From contig CADCHN010000006.1 in NCBI GenBank assembly GCA_902801295.1, positions 38,886 to 102,885 of the forward strand: a stretch of 64,000 nt of DNA, given 5' to 3'. Under the pieces are notes generated by a model, which was given only the letters and a program-made list of their open reading frames with translations, ran no database searches and was not told where the DNA came from. Positions 15,096-23,476 of the stretch are shown here, one piece after another. The position numbers and the translations under genes are program-made. Within the stretch, counting starts at the first letter, position 1. Each line of letters opens with the position of its first letter. Source of the DNA: Oscillospiraceae bacterium. GTDB taxonomy: Bacteria > Bacillota > Clostridia > Oscillospirales > Oscillospiraceae.

Positions 15096-15298
15096 CGACG
15101 ATTGCACTGAAAGACAATCCCTGCACGCCGGACTGCCCGGGCCGAAGCGGCACCTGTCATGGTGACTGCCCGAAGTTTGCGAAGTATAACGCCAAGAATG
15201 AGGCGCGCCGGAAGGCCAAGCGGAAGGATTGGCCGTGTCATGAATACGCCCGGGATAAAGGCACCCGCGCCGAGCGCAAGCAACGGGCGAATAAATAG
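15092..15298 (+). CDS. Cys-rich small phage protein between terminase subunits
   Basis: 68 aa, ATGA-coupled to TerS. CTPDCPGRSGTCHGDCPKF is followed by a lysine/arginine-rich tail. Such short CxxxC...C...C proteins are frequent beside terminases in Clostridia phages; role unknown. Confidence 0.6.
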   Translation: MTTIALKDNPCTPDCPGRSGTCHGDCPKFAKYNAKNEARRKAKRKDWPCHEYARDKGTRAERKQRANK

Positions 15299-15309
15299 CG
15301 AGGATCCAG

Positions 15310-17208
15310 ATGTCGGAACGGTGGAAAAGCGGAAAACACCATATCGTGTCCCAGGTCGCAAAGAAGTGCGCGCAGGGCGATTGGCGCCGCTTCTGCGCTC
15401 CGTATGAGATCAAGGCCTATGAGCGCCACCTGCGCGATCTGGAGCGCCAGGGAACGCCAGATTTCCCCTATGTGTTCGACACGACGCGCGCCGACCGCAT
15501 CATCCGCTGGTTTTCAACGATCTGCCGGCACGTGCGCGGCCCTCTGGCCGGGCAGCCGATCCGCCTGGATCCCTGTCAGATCTTCGACCTGGGCTGCGTC
15601 TACGGCTGGGTCCACATGGAGACCGGCGCCAGGCGTTTCCGCATCACCTACAACAAGCGCGCCCGCGGCATGTGGAAGAGCACCGAGAAATCCGGTCAGG
15701 CACTTTTCCACATGTGCGCGGACGCCATGTACCCGCCCTATGAGCCGGAGAAGGCTGTCTATGAGATGGCCCCGGAGGTGGAATGCGCAGCGGTCGACCG
15801 CGAGCAGGCCAAGCGCGTGTTCGGAGACGCCAGGCTGATGGCCCTCGCCTCCCCTCAGATCTCGAAACGCCTGAAGATCCCAAAGAGCGAGACGGCGCCG
15901 CTGAAGCACAAAAAGCTGGGCGGCTTTATGCGGCCGCTGAGCCGGGATACCAAGAACAAGGACTCCGGCGCCCCGTGCTACGTCGTCATCGACGAGTATC
16001 ACGCCCACCCCACGAGTGCGATCTACGACATTGAAAAGAGCTCCCTGGGCAAGCGGGCGCAGTGCCTGCTCGATGTGATCACCACAGCCGGCGACGACGC
16101 GCAGTCAAAGCCCTGCTACCGCGAAGAGCTGTACGCGAAGCAGATCCTCGACGGCGATCAGACCGCCGAGCACTACTTCGTGATGATCCGCGAGATGGCG
16201 CCGGATGCCAACGTCCACGACAAGGCTGTGTGGCTGCAGGCCAACCCCGCGCTGCGCGCCGTTATTCTTGCCGATGAGCTGGCCGCCGGACTCCCCTCCG
16301 CCGAGAAGGCTGCGGAGCTCTTCGGCGGTGCGGACGCGCTCCGAGAGGCGGCCATCTATGGGCGGCAGATGCTGCAGACCATCACCGACGACTACACCGA
16401 GGCCTACGGCAGCAACGACCCCGATAAGATCCGCAACTTCCTGATCCGCCGAATGTGCGTCTGGCAGGTCGGCGCCGTCAATCACTACCTCGACGAGCAC
16501 TGCATGCAGCTTGTCCGTGAGTCCATGATATCCCCACAGGATTTCGCGGCTCTGACGGATGGGCTGGAATGCTGGATCGGCTTCGACCTCGGCAAACGCA
16601 TTGACCTCTCCGGCGTCGGCGCGGTTTTTCTGCTGCCGGACGGGCGCGTCGCCGTGAAAATGCACGGCTTCCTCCCGGAAGGAGCCGCCCAGCGCCACGA
16701 GCACACCGACCGCGTGGCCTATATCGCCTGGGCGAAAGACGGTTTCTGCACGCTGACGCCCGGTGACGTCACCGACAACAGCTATATTGCCGACTGGATC
16801 GAGGCCGGCGAGCTGCAGCACGGTTGGCTCCTGGTGGAAATCTGCTACGACGGCCACAACGCGACGGACCTGGCCATCGCTCTCTGTGAGCACTACAACA
16901 ACGAGGATCTCTGTGTGGAGATCGCACAGAGCTGCGCCGGTCAGAATATTGCGGTCAAGGGCTTCCGCGATTTGCTGCTGGCCCGGAAGCTCGTCCTTGA
17001 ATACAGTCCTCTGGTGCTTTGGTGCCTGGCAAACGCCGTGGAGATCAAAAACAACTACGGCGATATCAAGCTGAGCAAGAAGCACAAGGACGACACTGAG
17101 CGCATCGACCCCGTGGCCGGCATGATGAACGGCCTGGCGCGGGCGCTGGTGAGGAAAGAAAACCCCACGCTGGGCGACGCGATCGCCTCCGGCGCGTGGG
17201 GCATGTAG
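15310..17208 (+). CDS. terL: Terminase large subunit (HK97/lambdoid type)
   Basis: 632 aa. ATPase motor with a Walker A variant NKRARGMWKST at about residues 112-122 and Walker B YVVIDEYHAH at about 222-231. The nuclease part begins with CWIGFDLGKRIDLSG (about 418-432), with acidic metal-binding residues. Translocates DNA into the prohead and makes the packaging cut. Right length and context (TerS before, portal after). Confidence 0.92.
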   Translation: MSERWKSGKHHIVSQVAKKCAQGDWRRFCAPYEIKAYERHLRDLERQGTPDFPYVFDTTRADRIIRWFSTICRHVRGPLAGQPIRLDPCQIFDLGCVYGWVHMETGARRFRITYNKRARGMWKSTEKSGQALFHMCADAMYPPYEPEKAVYEMAPEVECAAVDREQAKRVFGDARLMALASPQISKRLKIPKSETAPLKHKKLGGFMRPLSRDTKNKDSGAPCYVVIDEYHAHPTSAIYDIEKSSLGKRAQCLLDVITTAGDDAQSKPCYREELYAKQILDGDQTAEHYFVMIREMAPDANVHDKAVWLQANPALRAVILADELAAGLPSAEKAAELFGGADALREAAIYGRQMLQTITDDYTEAYGSNDPDKIRNFLIRRMCVWQVGAVNHYLDEHCMQLVRESMISPQDFAALTDGLECWIGFDLGKRIDLSGVGAVFLLPDGRVAVKMHGFLPEGAAQRHEHTDRVAYIAWAKDGFCTLTPGDVTDNSYIADWIEAGELQHGWLLVEICYDGHNATDLAIALCEHYNNEDLCVEIAQSCAGQNIAVKGFRDLLLARKLVLEYSPLVLWCLANAVEIKNNYGDIKLSKKHKDDTERIDPVAGMMNGLARALVRKENPTLGDAIASGAWGM

Positions 17209-17243
17209 AAAGTGTCCGATTTGGACACAGACTGGAGAAGACT

Positions 17244-17438
17244 GTGAAGCAGAAAAAGAGCAAGCTGGCGGACGTCCTGGTCCTGCTGGTCCTGGTGATT
17301 GGCCTTGCCTCCGTTGCCTTCGGCGCCTGGCTGATCTACCCGCCGGCTGGCTTTATCGTCGGCGGCGTCGAGGCCGCGGCGCTGGCTATTCTGACAATCA
17401 TCGGAGGGTCGTTTGATGAGACTGGACAGAGGAATTAA
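17244..17438 (+). CDS. Small two-span membrane protein before portal
   Basis: 64 aa from GTG 17244. Two hydrophobic segments (VLVLLVLVIGLASVAFGAW and GGVEAAALAILTIIG). It overlaps the portal start by 23 nt. Short membrane proteins occur at this place in related prophages; function unknown. Confidence 0.5.
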   Translation: MKQKKSKLADVLVLLVLVIGLASVAFGAWLIYPPAGFIVGGVEAAALAILTIIGGSFDETGQRN

Positions 17439-18702
17439 GGCCGTCTTTGGCATCCGGGACGAGGCGTCCCCCTCGCCTTCCCCCGCGCTCACCCTGGGCG
17501 ACGCCACCGGTTGGCCGTCGACCCTGGCCGGTATCAGCGGCGTGTCGGAAACAAGCGCCATGAAGATCTCGGCCGTCTGCCGCTGCATTGAGCTGATCAG
17601 CCAGTCGGTGGCCAAGCTCCCTATCTACTGCGTCGACAAAAAGACGCATGAGCGCGTCGACCACGATATTCTCTATCTGCTGAACGTCCGCCCAAACGAG
17701 GCCATGACGCCCAGCGTGGAACGTCAGATGGTCGACGGCAACCGGCTTTCCGGCGGCAGCGGTTACGAGTGGATCATCCGCAGCCCACGCACCGGGCGGC
17801 CGGTTGAGCTGATTCCCCTTCCCTGGGAACTTGTGACGCCCTGGCGCGACGCCAACGGCCGCATGTGGTTCGGCGTCGTCAATCCGATCACCGGCGAGCC
17901 GATGGTACTGCACAATGAGGATGTCAAGCGCGTGATGTCCTACACACACGACGGGATCCACGGGATCTCTGTGCTGAGCCGGGCGGCGGAGGTGATTTCC
18001 GCCGGTCGGGCGACGCAGCAGTATGAGCTTTCCTACTTTGCCAACGGCGGCGCTCCCAGCGGAACGCTGGAAACGGACGCTGACCTCAACGGCATGAAGG
18101 AGCGCATCAAGCAGGATGGAACAACGGAAACCGTCACCTATCGGCAGATCATGCGGGAGGAGTGGGAAAAGGTCCATTCCGGCCCGAAGAACTCGCACCG
18201 CGTGGCCATCCTCGACCACGGGCTCAAGTACAAGCCTATCACAATCTCCAACGTCGACGCGCAGCTGGTCGAGTCCAAGGATGTAACGGTGGCCGATATT
18301 GCTCGCTTTTTCGGTGTGCCGCTCTCGAAGCTCTACGCCGGGAAGCAGGCCTACAACAGCAACGAGCAGAACGCGATCGACTATGTCACGAGCACGCTGC
18401 ATCCGGTTGCCGAGCAGTATGACGAGGAAAACAGCTATAAGCTGCTGCCGGACTGGGAACTGCGCAACGGTCTCTGGCTGAGCATCAACCTGATGGCAGA
18501 GCTCAAGGGCGACTCCGAGTCTCGCGGCAACTGGTACAAGGCCATGCGCGAAGTCGGCGCCTTCAGCGCGGACGATATCCGAGACCTGGAGGATCTGCCG
18601 AAAATTGAGGGCGGCGATATCTACTACGGAAACAAGAACTTTGCCCCGCTGGATAAGTTCCGCGAGATCAGCATGGCGCAGGCGGGCGCCGGAAAGGAAT
18701 GA
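17416..18702 (+). CDS. HK97-family portal protein
   Basis: 428 aa, normal for the family. Conserved opening (MRLDRGIKAVFG), then CIELISQSVAKLPIY, the central FGVPLSKL and the NEQNAIDYVTSTLHP region. Forms the dodecameric DNA channel at one capsid vertex. ATG 17416 is used; TTG 17413 sits directly before it. Confidence 0.92.
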   Translation: MRLDRGIKAVFGIRDEASPSPSPALTLGDATGWPSTLAGISGVSETSAMKISAVCRCIELISQSVAKLPIYCVDKKTHERVDHDILYLLNVRPNEAMTPSVERQMVDGNRLSGGSGYEWIIRSPRTGRPVELIPLPWELVTPWRDANGRMWFGVVNPITGEPMVLHNEDVKRVMSYTHDGIHGISVLSRAAEVISAGRATQQYELSYFANGGAPSGTLETDADLNGMKERIKQDGTTETVTYRQIMREEWEKVHSGPKNSHRVAILDHGLKYKPITISNVDAQLVESKDVTVADIARFFGVPLSKLYAGKQAYNSNEQNAIDYVTSTLHPVAEQYDEENSYKLLPDWELRNGLWLSINLMAELKGDSESRGNWYKAMREVGAFSADDIRDLEDLPKIEGGDIYYGNKNFAPLDKFREISMAQAGAGKE

Positions 18703-18706
18703 AATC

Positions 18707-19489
18707 ATGAGAGTACCCTTTAACGGCTACGTCGTCGCCGACGACGATGCATTTTTCTATCGCTGGTTCGGCTACAGCTGCATTTGCCCCGCGGATCTGC
18801 GCGCTGCCATTGAGAAGAACCCCGCCGGCGAGGAGCTCGTGCTTGAGGTCAACAGCCCCGGCGGCGATGTCATGGCCGGCAATGAGATGTACAGCATCCT
18901 GCGCGCCTTGCAGGGCGTTGATGCTGTTGCTGAGGTGCAGAGTCTGGCAGCCAGCGCCATGAGCTACGCGATCCTCGGCTGCAACCGCGTCATGATGAGC
19001 CCCGTCGCGCAGATGATGATTCATTTGCCCGCGGTGGTCTCCGACGGCAACTATCACGATCATCAGCACAGCGCGCTGGTGCTCAAGAGCATCGGCGAGA
19101 GCATCCTCAACGCCTATGAGGTGCGCTGCGCCGGCCGCACCGATCGCAAGACGCTGCGGCAGATGATGGAAAAAGAGACCTGGATGCCGGCACAGGACGC
19201 CGTCGCGGCAGGCCTCGCCGACGGGATCCTGTATCAGGAGGGCGAAACGCCTCTGACAATCCCCGGCAGCATCACCAACGCGCTCGGCGGAGGGATCCGG
19301 GCTCTGGCCCTCTCCGCCGGCAGCATGCCCAGTGCAGCGGAGCTGCGCGACAAGTATCAGCGACTCGGCCTCACGCCGCCGGCTAACGGCGATTCGGCCG
19401 CTTCCCCTGCTTTCCCCGCCGAAAAGGCGTTGAAAGACGACTGGCGCAACAGTGCCCGCCTGTCGATAGAAAAAGCCAAATTTATTTAA
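18707..19489 (+). CDS. ClpP-like prohead protease
   Basis: 260 aa. ClpP/crotonase fold: VLEVNSPGGDVMAGNEMYSI, the nucleophile Ser in SLAASAMSYA (about residue 82) and the His in MMIHLP (about 105). Matures the HK97-type capsid by cutting the scaffold domain. Lies between portal and capsid, as usual. Confidence 0.9.
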   Translation: MRVPFNGYVVADDDAFFYRWFGYSCICPADLRAAIEKNPAGEELVLEVNSPGGDVMAGNEMYSILRALQGVDAVAEVQSLAASAMSYAILGCNRVMMSPVAQMMIHLPAVVSDGNYHDHQHSALVLKSIGESILNAYEVRCAGRTDRKTLRQMMEKETWMPAQDAVAAGLADGILYQEGETPLTIPGSITNALGGGIRALALSAGSMPSAAELRDKYQRLGLTPPANGDSAASPAFPAEKALKDDWRNSARLSIEKAKFI

Positions 19490-19502
19490 GGAGGATCCTA
19501 CC

Positions 19503-20735
19503 ATGAAAAACAAACTCAGGCGGAGACTGATCGACCTGACGACTCAGCGCTCCGAGCAGCTGGCCAAGGCCGACGCGGCCCTCGAGGCCAATGACCAGGC
19601 AGCGTACAAGGCGGCATGGTCTCAGGTCAAAGATCTGGACGCTCAGATCCAGCAGGTCAAAGACCTCATTGACGCCCACGAGGCGACGCCCGCGGACATT
19701 GATCGCGCCATGGCCGAGCAGCAGCGCGGCGAAGCTGCGTTTAACCGCGCGAGTGTTGTCCGCGCTTCGAACGAATATGCGCGCGCTTTCTGCGATGCTG
19801 TTCGTTCTCGCGTTGCCCCCAACAACGTGAACAACGACCGCTTTGGTGTTCTGATGAACGCTCTCACTGAAAGCGGCAACGACGGCGTCGACGGCGGCTT
19901 CCTGGTTCCCGTTGACATGCAGACCCGTATCATTGAGCTGATGCGTGAAAACATCGACCTTGGCCAGCTGGTCAACGAAGAAATGGTGACAACGCTGTCC
20001 GGCTATCGCGTGATCGATACGGCACCCACCACCGGCTTTACCAAAGTGTCCGAAATGCGCGCCATCCCGAAGGATGATCAGCCGGCCTTCCGCCGTGTCC
20101 CCTACTCTGTTGAAGAGTATTCGCTGATCGTGCCTATTTCCAATGACCTGCTCAACGACAACGATGCCGGTCTGATGGAATACCTCGCCCGCTGGATGGC
20201 GAAAAAAGCGGTTATCACCCGAAATCTTCTCGTACTGACCAAGCTCAAGGCGCTGGCCCCGACGCCGGTTGCTGCCGACGGCGAAATCAAAGCGATCAAA
20301 CGCGTTCTGAACAAGGGGCTGGATCCCGCTATTTCCAGAGGTGCCATCCTGCTGGCCAACCAGAGTGCCTATGACTGCCTCGATCAGCTCGAGGACAGCA
20401 TGCACCGCAGCCTGATTCAGCCGGATCTCACCGACAACGGTTTCGAGCGCTTCAAGAAGCGCCCCATCCACTGTGTTTCCGATGCGCTCCTCGCCAACAC
20501 GGAGGCCGGTTCTCCGCTGTTCATCGGCGATCTGAAGCAGTTTATGACGATCTTCAATCGCCAGGCCATGGAATTTGCAAGCACCAACGTCGGCGGCAAT
20601 GCGTGGAACACCAACAGCACCGAAGGCCGCGCCATCATGCGTCTCGACGTGCAGACTATGGACACCGATGCCGCCAAGTATCTGCAGCTTGCCGGCGGCC
20701 TTGACGAGGACGAGGCCGACGGCGGCGAGGGCTGA
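19503..20735 (+). CDS. Major capsid protein, HK97 fold
   Basis: 410 aa. Residues 1-75 are a charged coiled-coil delta (scaffold) domain (LIDLTTQRSEQLAKADAAL). The HK97 shell begins around residue 110 (GGFLVPVDMQTRIIEL, LGQLVNEEMVTTLSGY). AAGGAGGATCCTACC is a strong ribosome binding site, fitting high expression. The delta domain is presumably cut by the upstream protease. Confidence 0.92.
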   Translation: MKNKLRRRLIDLTTQRSEQLAKADAALEANDQAAYKAAWSQVKDLDAQIQQVKDLIDAHEATPADIDRAMAEQQRGEAAFNRASVVRASNEYARAFCDAVRSRVAPNNVNNDRFGVLMNALTESGNDGVDGGFLVPVDMQTRIIELMRENIDLGQLVNEEMVTTLSGYRVIDTAPTTGFTKVSEMRAIPKDDQPAFRRVPYSVEEYSLIVPISNDLLNDNDAGLMEYLARWMAKKAVITRNLLVLTKLKALAPTPVAADGEIKAIKRVLNKGLDPAISRGAILLANQSAYDCLDQLEDSMHRSLIQPDLTDNGFERFKKRPIHCVSDALLANTEAGSPLFIGDLKQFMTIFNRQAMEFASTNVGGNAWNTNSTEGRAIMRLDVQTMDTDAAKYLQLAGGLDEDEADGGEG

Positions 20736-20739
20736 GTGA

Positions 20740-21054
20740 ATGGCTAAGCGCAAATTAGCTGCGCCGCAGGTCAGCGACGAGCTGGTGACGCGCTGTCTGC
20801 AGTATTGCAAGCTGGAGGACATCGCCGATAACCCTGCTGAGCTTGCGCTCTTCAAGGATTTCATGGCCGGCGCCGCCAGCTATCTGGCCAAAAACAACAT
20901 CCCGGAGGATGATCCGCAGTACCGGCTCATCCTCTTCGGGATGACTCTGCACGATTACGACCACCGGGACGACGTGCAGAGCATCCAGGCATACCCTGCG
21001 AACATCCGGCTGAAGATCGATCAGCTGAAACAGACAAATTTTAACTACGGTTAA
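20740..21054 (+). CDS. Head-tail connector (gp6-like)
   Basis: 104 aa. All-helical protein of the phage gp6-like/DNA packaging family: DELVTRCLQYCKLEDIADN, YLAKNNIPEDDPQYRLILFG, and RLKIDQLKQTNFNYG at the end. Forms the adaptor ring below the portal. Confidence 0.85.
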   Translation: MAKRKLAAPQVSDELVTRCLQYCKLEDIADNPAELALFKDFMAGAASYLAKNNIPEDDPQYRLILFGMTLHDYDHRDDVQSIQAYPANIRLKIDQLKQTNFNYG

Positions 21055-21069
21055 GGCCGGTGCTTGGAG

Positions 21070-21116
21070 AGCCGGGGCCGCGTGTCCGATTTGGACACGT
21101 GGCCCCGGCTTTTTCT
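21070..21116 (+). terminator. Second copy of the KTR-type hairpin, inside the head operon
   Basis: AGCCGGGGCC pairs with GGCCCCGGCT and the inner arms CGTGTCC/GGACACG extend the stem; a T-rich run follows. The block at 21056-21080 (GGCCGGTGCTTGGAGAGCC...) repeats that at 13979-14003. The loop is a dispersed 17-bp palindrome (21082-21098). Its position within a continuous structural operon suggests partial termination. Confidence 0.65.
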
Positions 21117-21132
21117 TTTGGAGGTGAAATCC

Positions 21133-21468
21133 GTGATCGATCCCGGCAAGATGCGGCACCGCATCACGTTCAAGCAATTCAACGGCGAGCGCGACGGCTA
21201 CGGTGATCCTCTGGATCACGACGAGGGAAACTGGGCGGACGTCGCCACGGTCTGGGCGGCCATCGACCCGATCAGTGGCCGCGAGTTCTACGAGGCTGGG
21301 CAGAGCCAGAGCGAGGTCACGCACAAGATCCGCTGCCGGTACCGCCCCGATCTCAAGAACGAGATGCGGATCTTTTACGGATCCAGGCGCTTCCACATCG
21401 TGTCGATCATCGACTGGGAGGAGCGGCACGAGAGCCTGCTGATCATGGCAAAGGAGCTGGTTGAATGA
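21133..21468 (+). CDS. Head closure protein (SPP1 gp16-like)
   Basis: 111 aa from GTG 21133 after TGGAGGTGAAATCC. Opening DPGKMRHRITFKQFN, then VWAAIDPISGREFYEAG and FHIVSIIDWEERHESLLIM match the phage head-tail adaptor family. Seals the connector after packaging. Confidence 0.87.
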   Translation: MIDPGKMRHRITFKQFNGERDGYGDPLDHDEGNWADVATVWAAIDPISGREFYEAGQSQSEVTHKIRCRYRPDLKNEMRIFYGSRRFHIVSIIDWEERHESLLIMAKELVE

Positions 21469-21959
21469 GCGTCACCTTTGACACCCGCGAGCTCAAAGCT
21501 TTCCAACTGACCATCCAGCGCATGGGCGGGATCCCGACCAAGGTGGCCACCAAGGCCGCCAGCAAAGGAGCCACGGTCGTGCGCCGCGAGGTACGCAGCC
21601 GGATCCCGGTCGGCGAGACTGGCGAGCTGAAGCGCGGCATCAAGCGCAAGGGCGAGCGCAGCAAAATTAAGGGCAAAAAGGTCTACGACCTGATGTTCGA
21701 CCCGGCGAAAAACTCCGTCTTCCAGAAACCGGTCAAGCATCCGGGCGAGGCCGGCAGCACCAGCACAAAAGGCGGCCACGCCTATTACCCCGCGTCGATG
21801 CAGTACGGCTTTCTCACCCGCAGCAAGGGCGGCGGCTATTCCTACGTGCCCGGCTATCAGTTCATGGACAAGGGCACCGAGGCCGCGGCAGCGCCGGCGA
21901 GCCAGACCGTCATTGACACCGCAGTAAAGGAGCTGCAGAACGAATGGCTCAAGAAATGA
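21465..21959 (+). CDS. HK97 gp10-family tail terminator/completion protein
   Basis: 164 aa. A HK97_gp10-type pattern: GGIPTKVATKAASKGATVV, RSRIPVGETGELKRGIK and GYQFMDKGTEAAA. Couples by ATGA to the previous gene and overlaps the next by 16 nt. Confidence 0.85.
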   Translation: MSVTFDTRELKAFQLTIQRMGGIPTKVATKAASKGATVVRREVRSRIPVGETGELKRGIKRKGERSKIKGKKVYDLMFDPAKNSVFQKPVKHPGEAGSTSTKGGHAYYPASMQYGFLTRSKGGGYSYVPGYQFMDKGTEAAAAPASQTVIDTAVKELQNEWLKK

Positions 21960-22345
21960 CCCCTGAAAAGCTGTTTTCCGAGGCTCTGGAGCAAATGGAG
22001 CACAGGCCGATGAAGCTTTACCCGTTCTCGGCGCTCAAAAACGCTGCAGCACCCTTCGGATACTACCGCCGCAGCGCCGAAAGCGAGGAGGATGCGCTCG
22101 ACGGCCCCACCGGGCTGATGAGCGCGGACTTTGAGATCTCGATCGTTGTCGCGACCTATGAGCAGCTGAGTGCCTACTGCATGGCTGCCCGGGCGGCGCT
22201 GCTGTCGCTGCGCGGCGTAGAGCGCGACGGTCTCCTGATCGAGTCCGTCACCGTCCGGCAGGCCTCACCGGATCTCGAAGAAACCGAGGTCAACCTGTAC
22301 CGCAGGATCTATATCCTGCACATCGATTATCAATACACCAGATAA
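21944..22345 (+). CDS. Tail completion protein (gp17/DUF3168-like)
   Basis: 133 aa. Position and pattern (PFGYYRRSAESEEDALDG, YRRIYILHIDYQYTR at the end) fit the tail terminator ring family between gp10 and the tail tube. Match is by outline, so the exact family is uncertain. Confidence 0.7.
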   Translation: MAQEMTPEKLFSEALEQMEHRPMKLYPFSALKNAAAPFGYYRRSAESEEDALDGPTGLMSADFEISIVVATYEQLSAYCMAARAALLSLRGVERDGLLIESVTVRQASPDLEETEVNLYRRIYILHIDYQYTR

Positions 22346-22362
22346 GGAAAGGAGATCCCCCT

Positions 22363-22788
22363 ATGAGCAAATCCAATTCCGTAGGAACCAAGCTGATCGT
22401 CGACGGCAAAACTGTCGGCGGTCTGACCAGTATCAACGGCATCGACATCAACGCCGACAGTATCGACGTCTCCGACCTCTCGAATACCACCGGCTACAAG
22501 GAAAAGCTGCCCGGATGGAAAGACGTCTCGGACATGACCGCATCCGGCTTCATGGACGGCGCCGATCAGGGTCAGGACCAGCTTTATACCCTGCTGGCCA
22601 GCGGCGACGTCGTCGACTGTTCCATCGTGCTCCCCGCCAAGATCGGCAAGACCTGGTCGTTCAAGGCCGGTGTGATCCGCTTCTCGACCTCAATCGACGT
22701 CAACGATGCGGTCAAGTTCGATATGACCCTCGCTGTCAGCGGCCAGCCTGTTCTCGCCGCCACGCAGCAGGAGCAGGGCAACGGTTAA
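22363..22788 (+). CDS. Major tail tube protein
   Basis: 141 aa. TKLIVDGKTVGGLTSINGI, DVSDLSNTTGYKEKLPGWKD and a C-terminal VNDAVKFDMTLAVSGQP are typical of siphophage tube proteins. AAAGGAGATCCCCCT precedes the ATG. Next genes are the tail chaperones and tape measure. Confidence 0.88.
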   Translation: MSKSNSVGTKLIVDGKTVGGLTSINGIDINADSIDVSDLSNTTGYKEKLPGWKDVSDMTASGFMDGADQGQDQLYTLLASGDVVDCSIVLPAKIGKTWSFKAGVIRFSTSIDVNDAVKFDMTLAVSGQPVLAATQQEQGNG

Positions 22789-22802
22789 GGAGGGCCTGAC
22801 AG

Positions 22803-23159
22803 ATGGACAACAACACCACCGTGATCCTTGAGCTCGACCGCCCGCGCGAGCTCCGCTGCGGCCACAAGGCGCTCAAGCAGTTTAGCGCGCTGACCGAGTG
22901 CGCCATGGACGACCTGCAGAACGAGGTCCGCCGCTATGACAAGCTGACGACGCTGCTCTACTGCATGCTGCACGCCGATGATCCCTCTGTCACGCCGGAG
23001 CAGGTCGACGACTGGCTGGACAAGCAGCCGAAGCTCGTGCCTGTCATCAAAGCGGTCGCAGAGGCCGCTCGCGCTGCCTTCGACGATGAAGATGATGACG
23101 CGCCCGGCGGCAGCGAGGAAACCCCTCTGGAGGCGGCTGGGACTGGCGAAAAAGCCTGA
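22803..23159 (+). CDS. Tail assembly chaperone, upstream frame (gpG-like)
   Basis: 118 aa, ending in EETPLEAAGTGEKA. The -1 frame is open across its last 19 codons and leads directly into the downstream frame, so a fraction of ribosomes probably shift -1 and make a fused gpG-gpT-type protein reaching 23476. A possible slip point is the A-AAA at 23150-23153, shortly before the stop; it is not a textbook heptamer. Guides the tape measure during tail tube assembly. Confidence 0.82.
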   Translation: MDNNTTVILELDRPRELRCGHKALKQFSALTECAMDDLQNEVRRYDKLTTLLYCMLHADDPSVTPEQVDDWLDKQPKLVPVIKAVAEAARAAFDDEDDDAPGGSEETPLEAAGTGEKA

Positions 23160-23476
23160 GCCTGGCCGCCACCCTCGGCATCAGCGTCCGCGACTGGGAG
23201 TACATGACGCCCGCGGAGCTCAATCTCTACGCCAGGGCGCAGGGCGAGCGGATCCGCGCCGAACAGAAGGCCGTCCGCGGCAATTTGTATTCCCTCTCCG
23301 TCCTGATCCGCGCCATGGTATGGGCCAAGAGCCCGCCGTCCTATGAGACGGCGTTCCCGGGCGATGAGACGGCGTTCCCGGGCGATGCTGAAAAACCAAA
23401 AGACATGACAGACGACGAAATCTACGCCACGATCCGCGCGCTCAACGCGGCCATGGGCGGAAAGGAGGTCGATTGA
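23102..23476 (+). CDS. Tail assembly chaperone, downstream (-1 frame) extension (gpT-like)
   Basis: Reading the -1 frame gives SGGGWDWRKSLSLAATLGIS, then DWEYMTPAELNLYARAQG. This is the usual second tail-chaperone domain, whose N-terminal WDW segment lies upstream of the only ATG (23204). The residues ETAFPGD occur twice in tandem (23345-23386). Either a frameshift product or, less likely, a free 90-aa protein from ATG 23204. The exact 5' limit depends on the slip point. Confidence 0.72.
   Translation, partial: ARRQRGNPSGGGWDWRKSLSLAATLGISVRDWEYMTPAELNLYARAQGERIRAEQKAVRGNLYSLSVLIRAMVWAKSPPSYETAFPGDETAFPGDAEKPKDMTDDEIYATIRALNAAMGGKEVD

Noticed and set aside
17398..18708. 436-aa frame antisense to the portal gene
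   Set aside because: Mirror frame of a high-GC gene; the + strand encodes a textbook HK97 portal.
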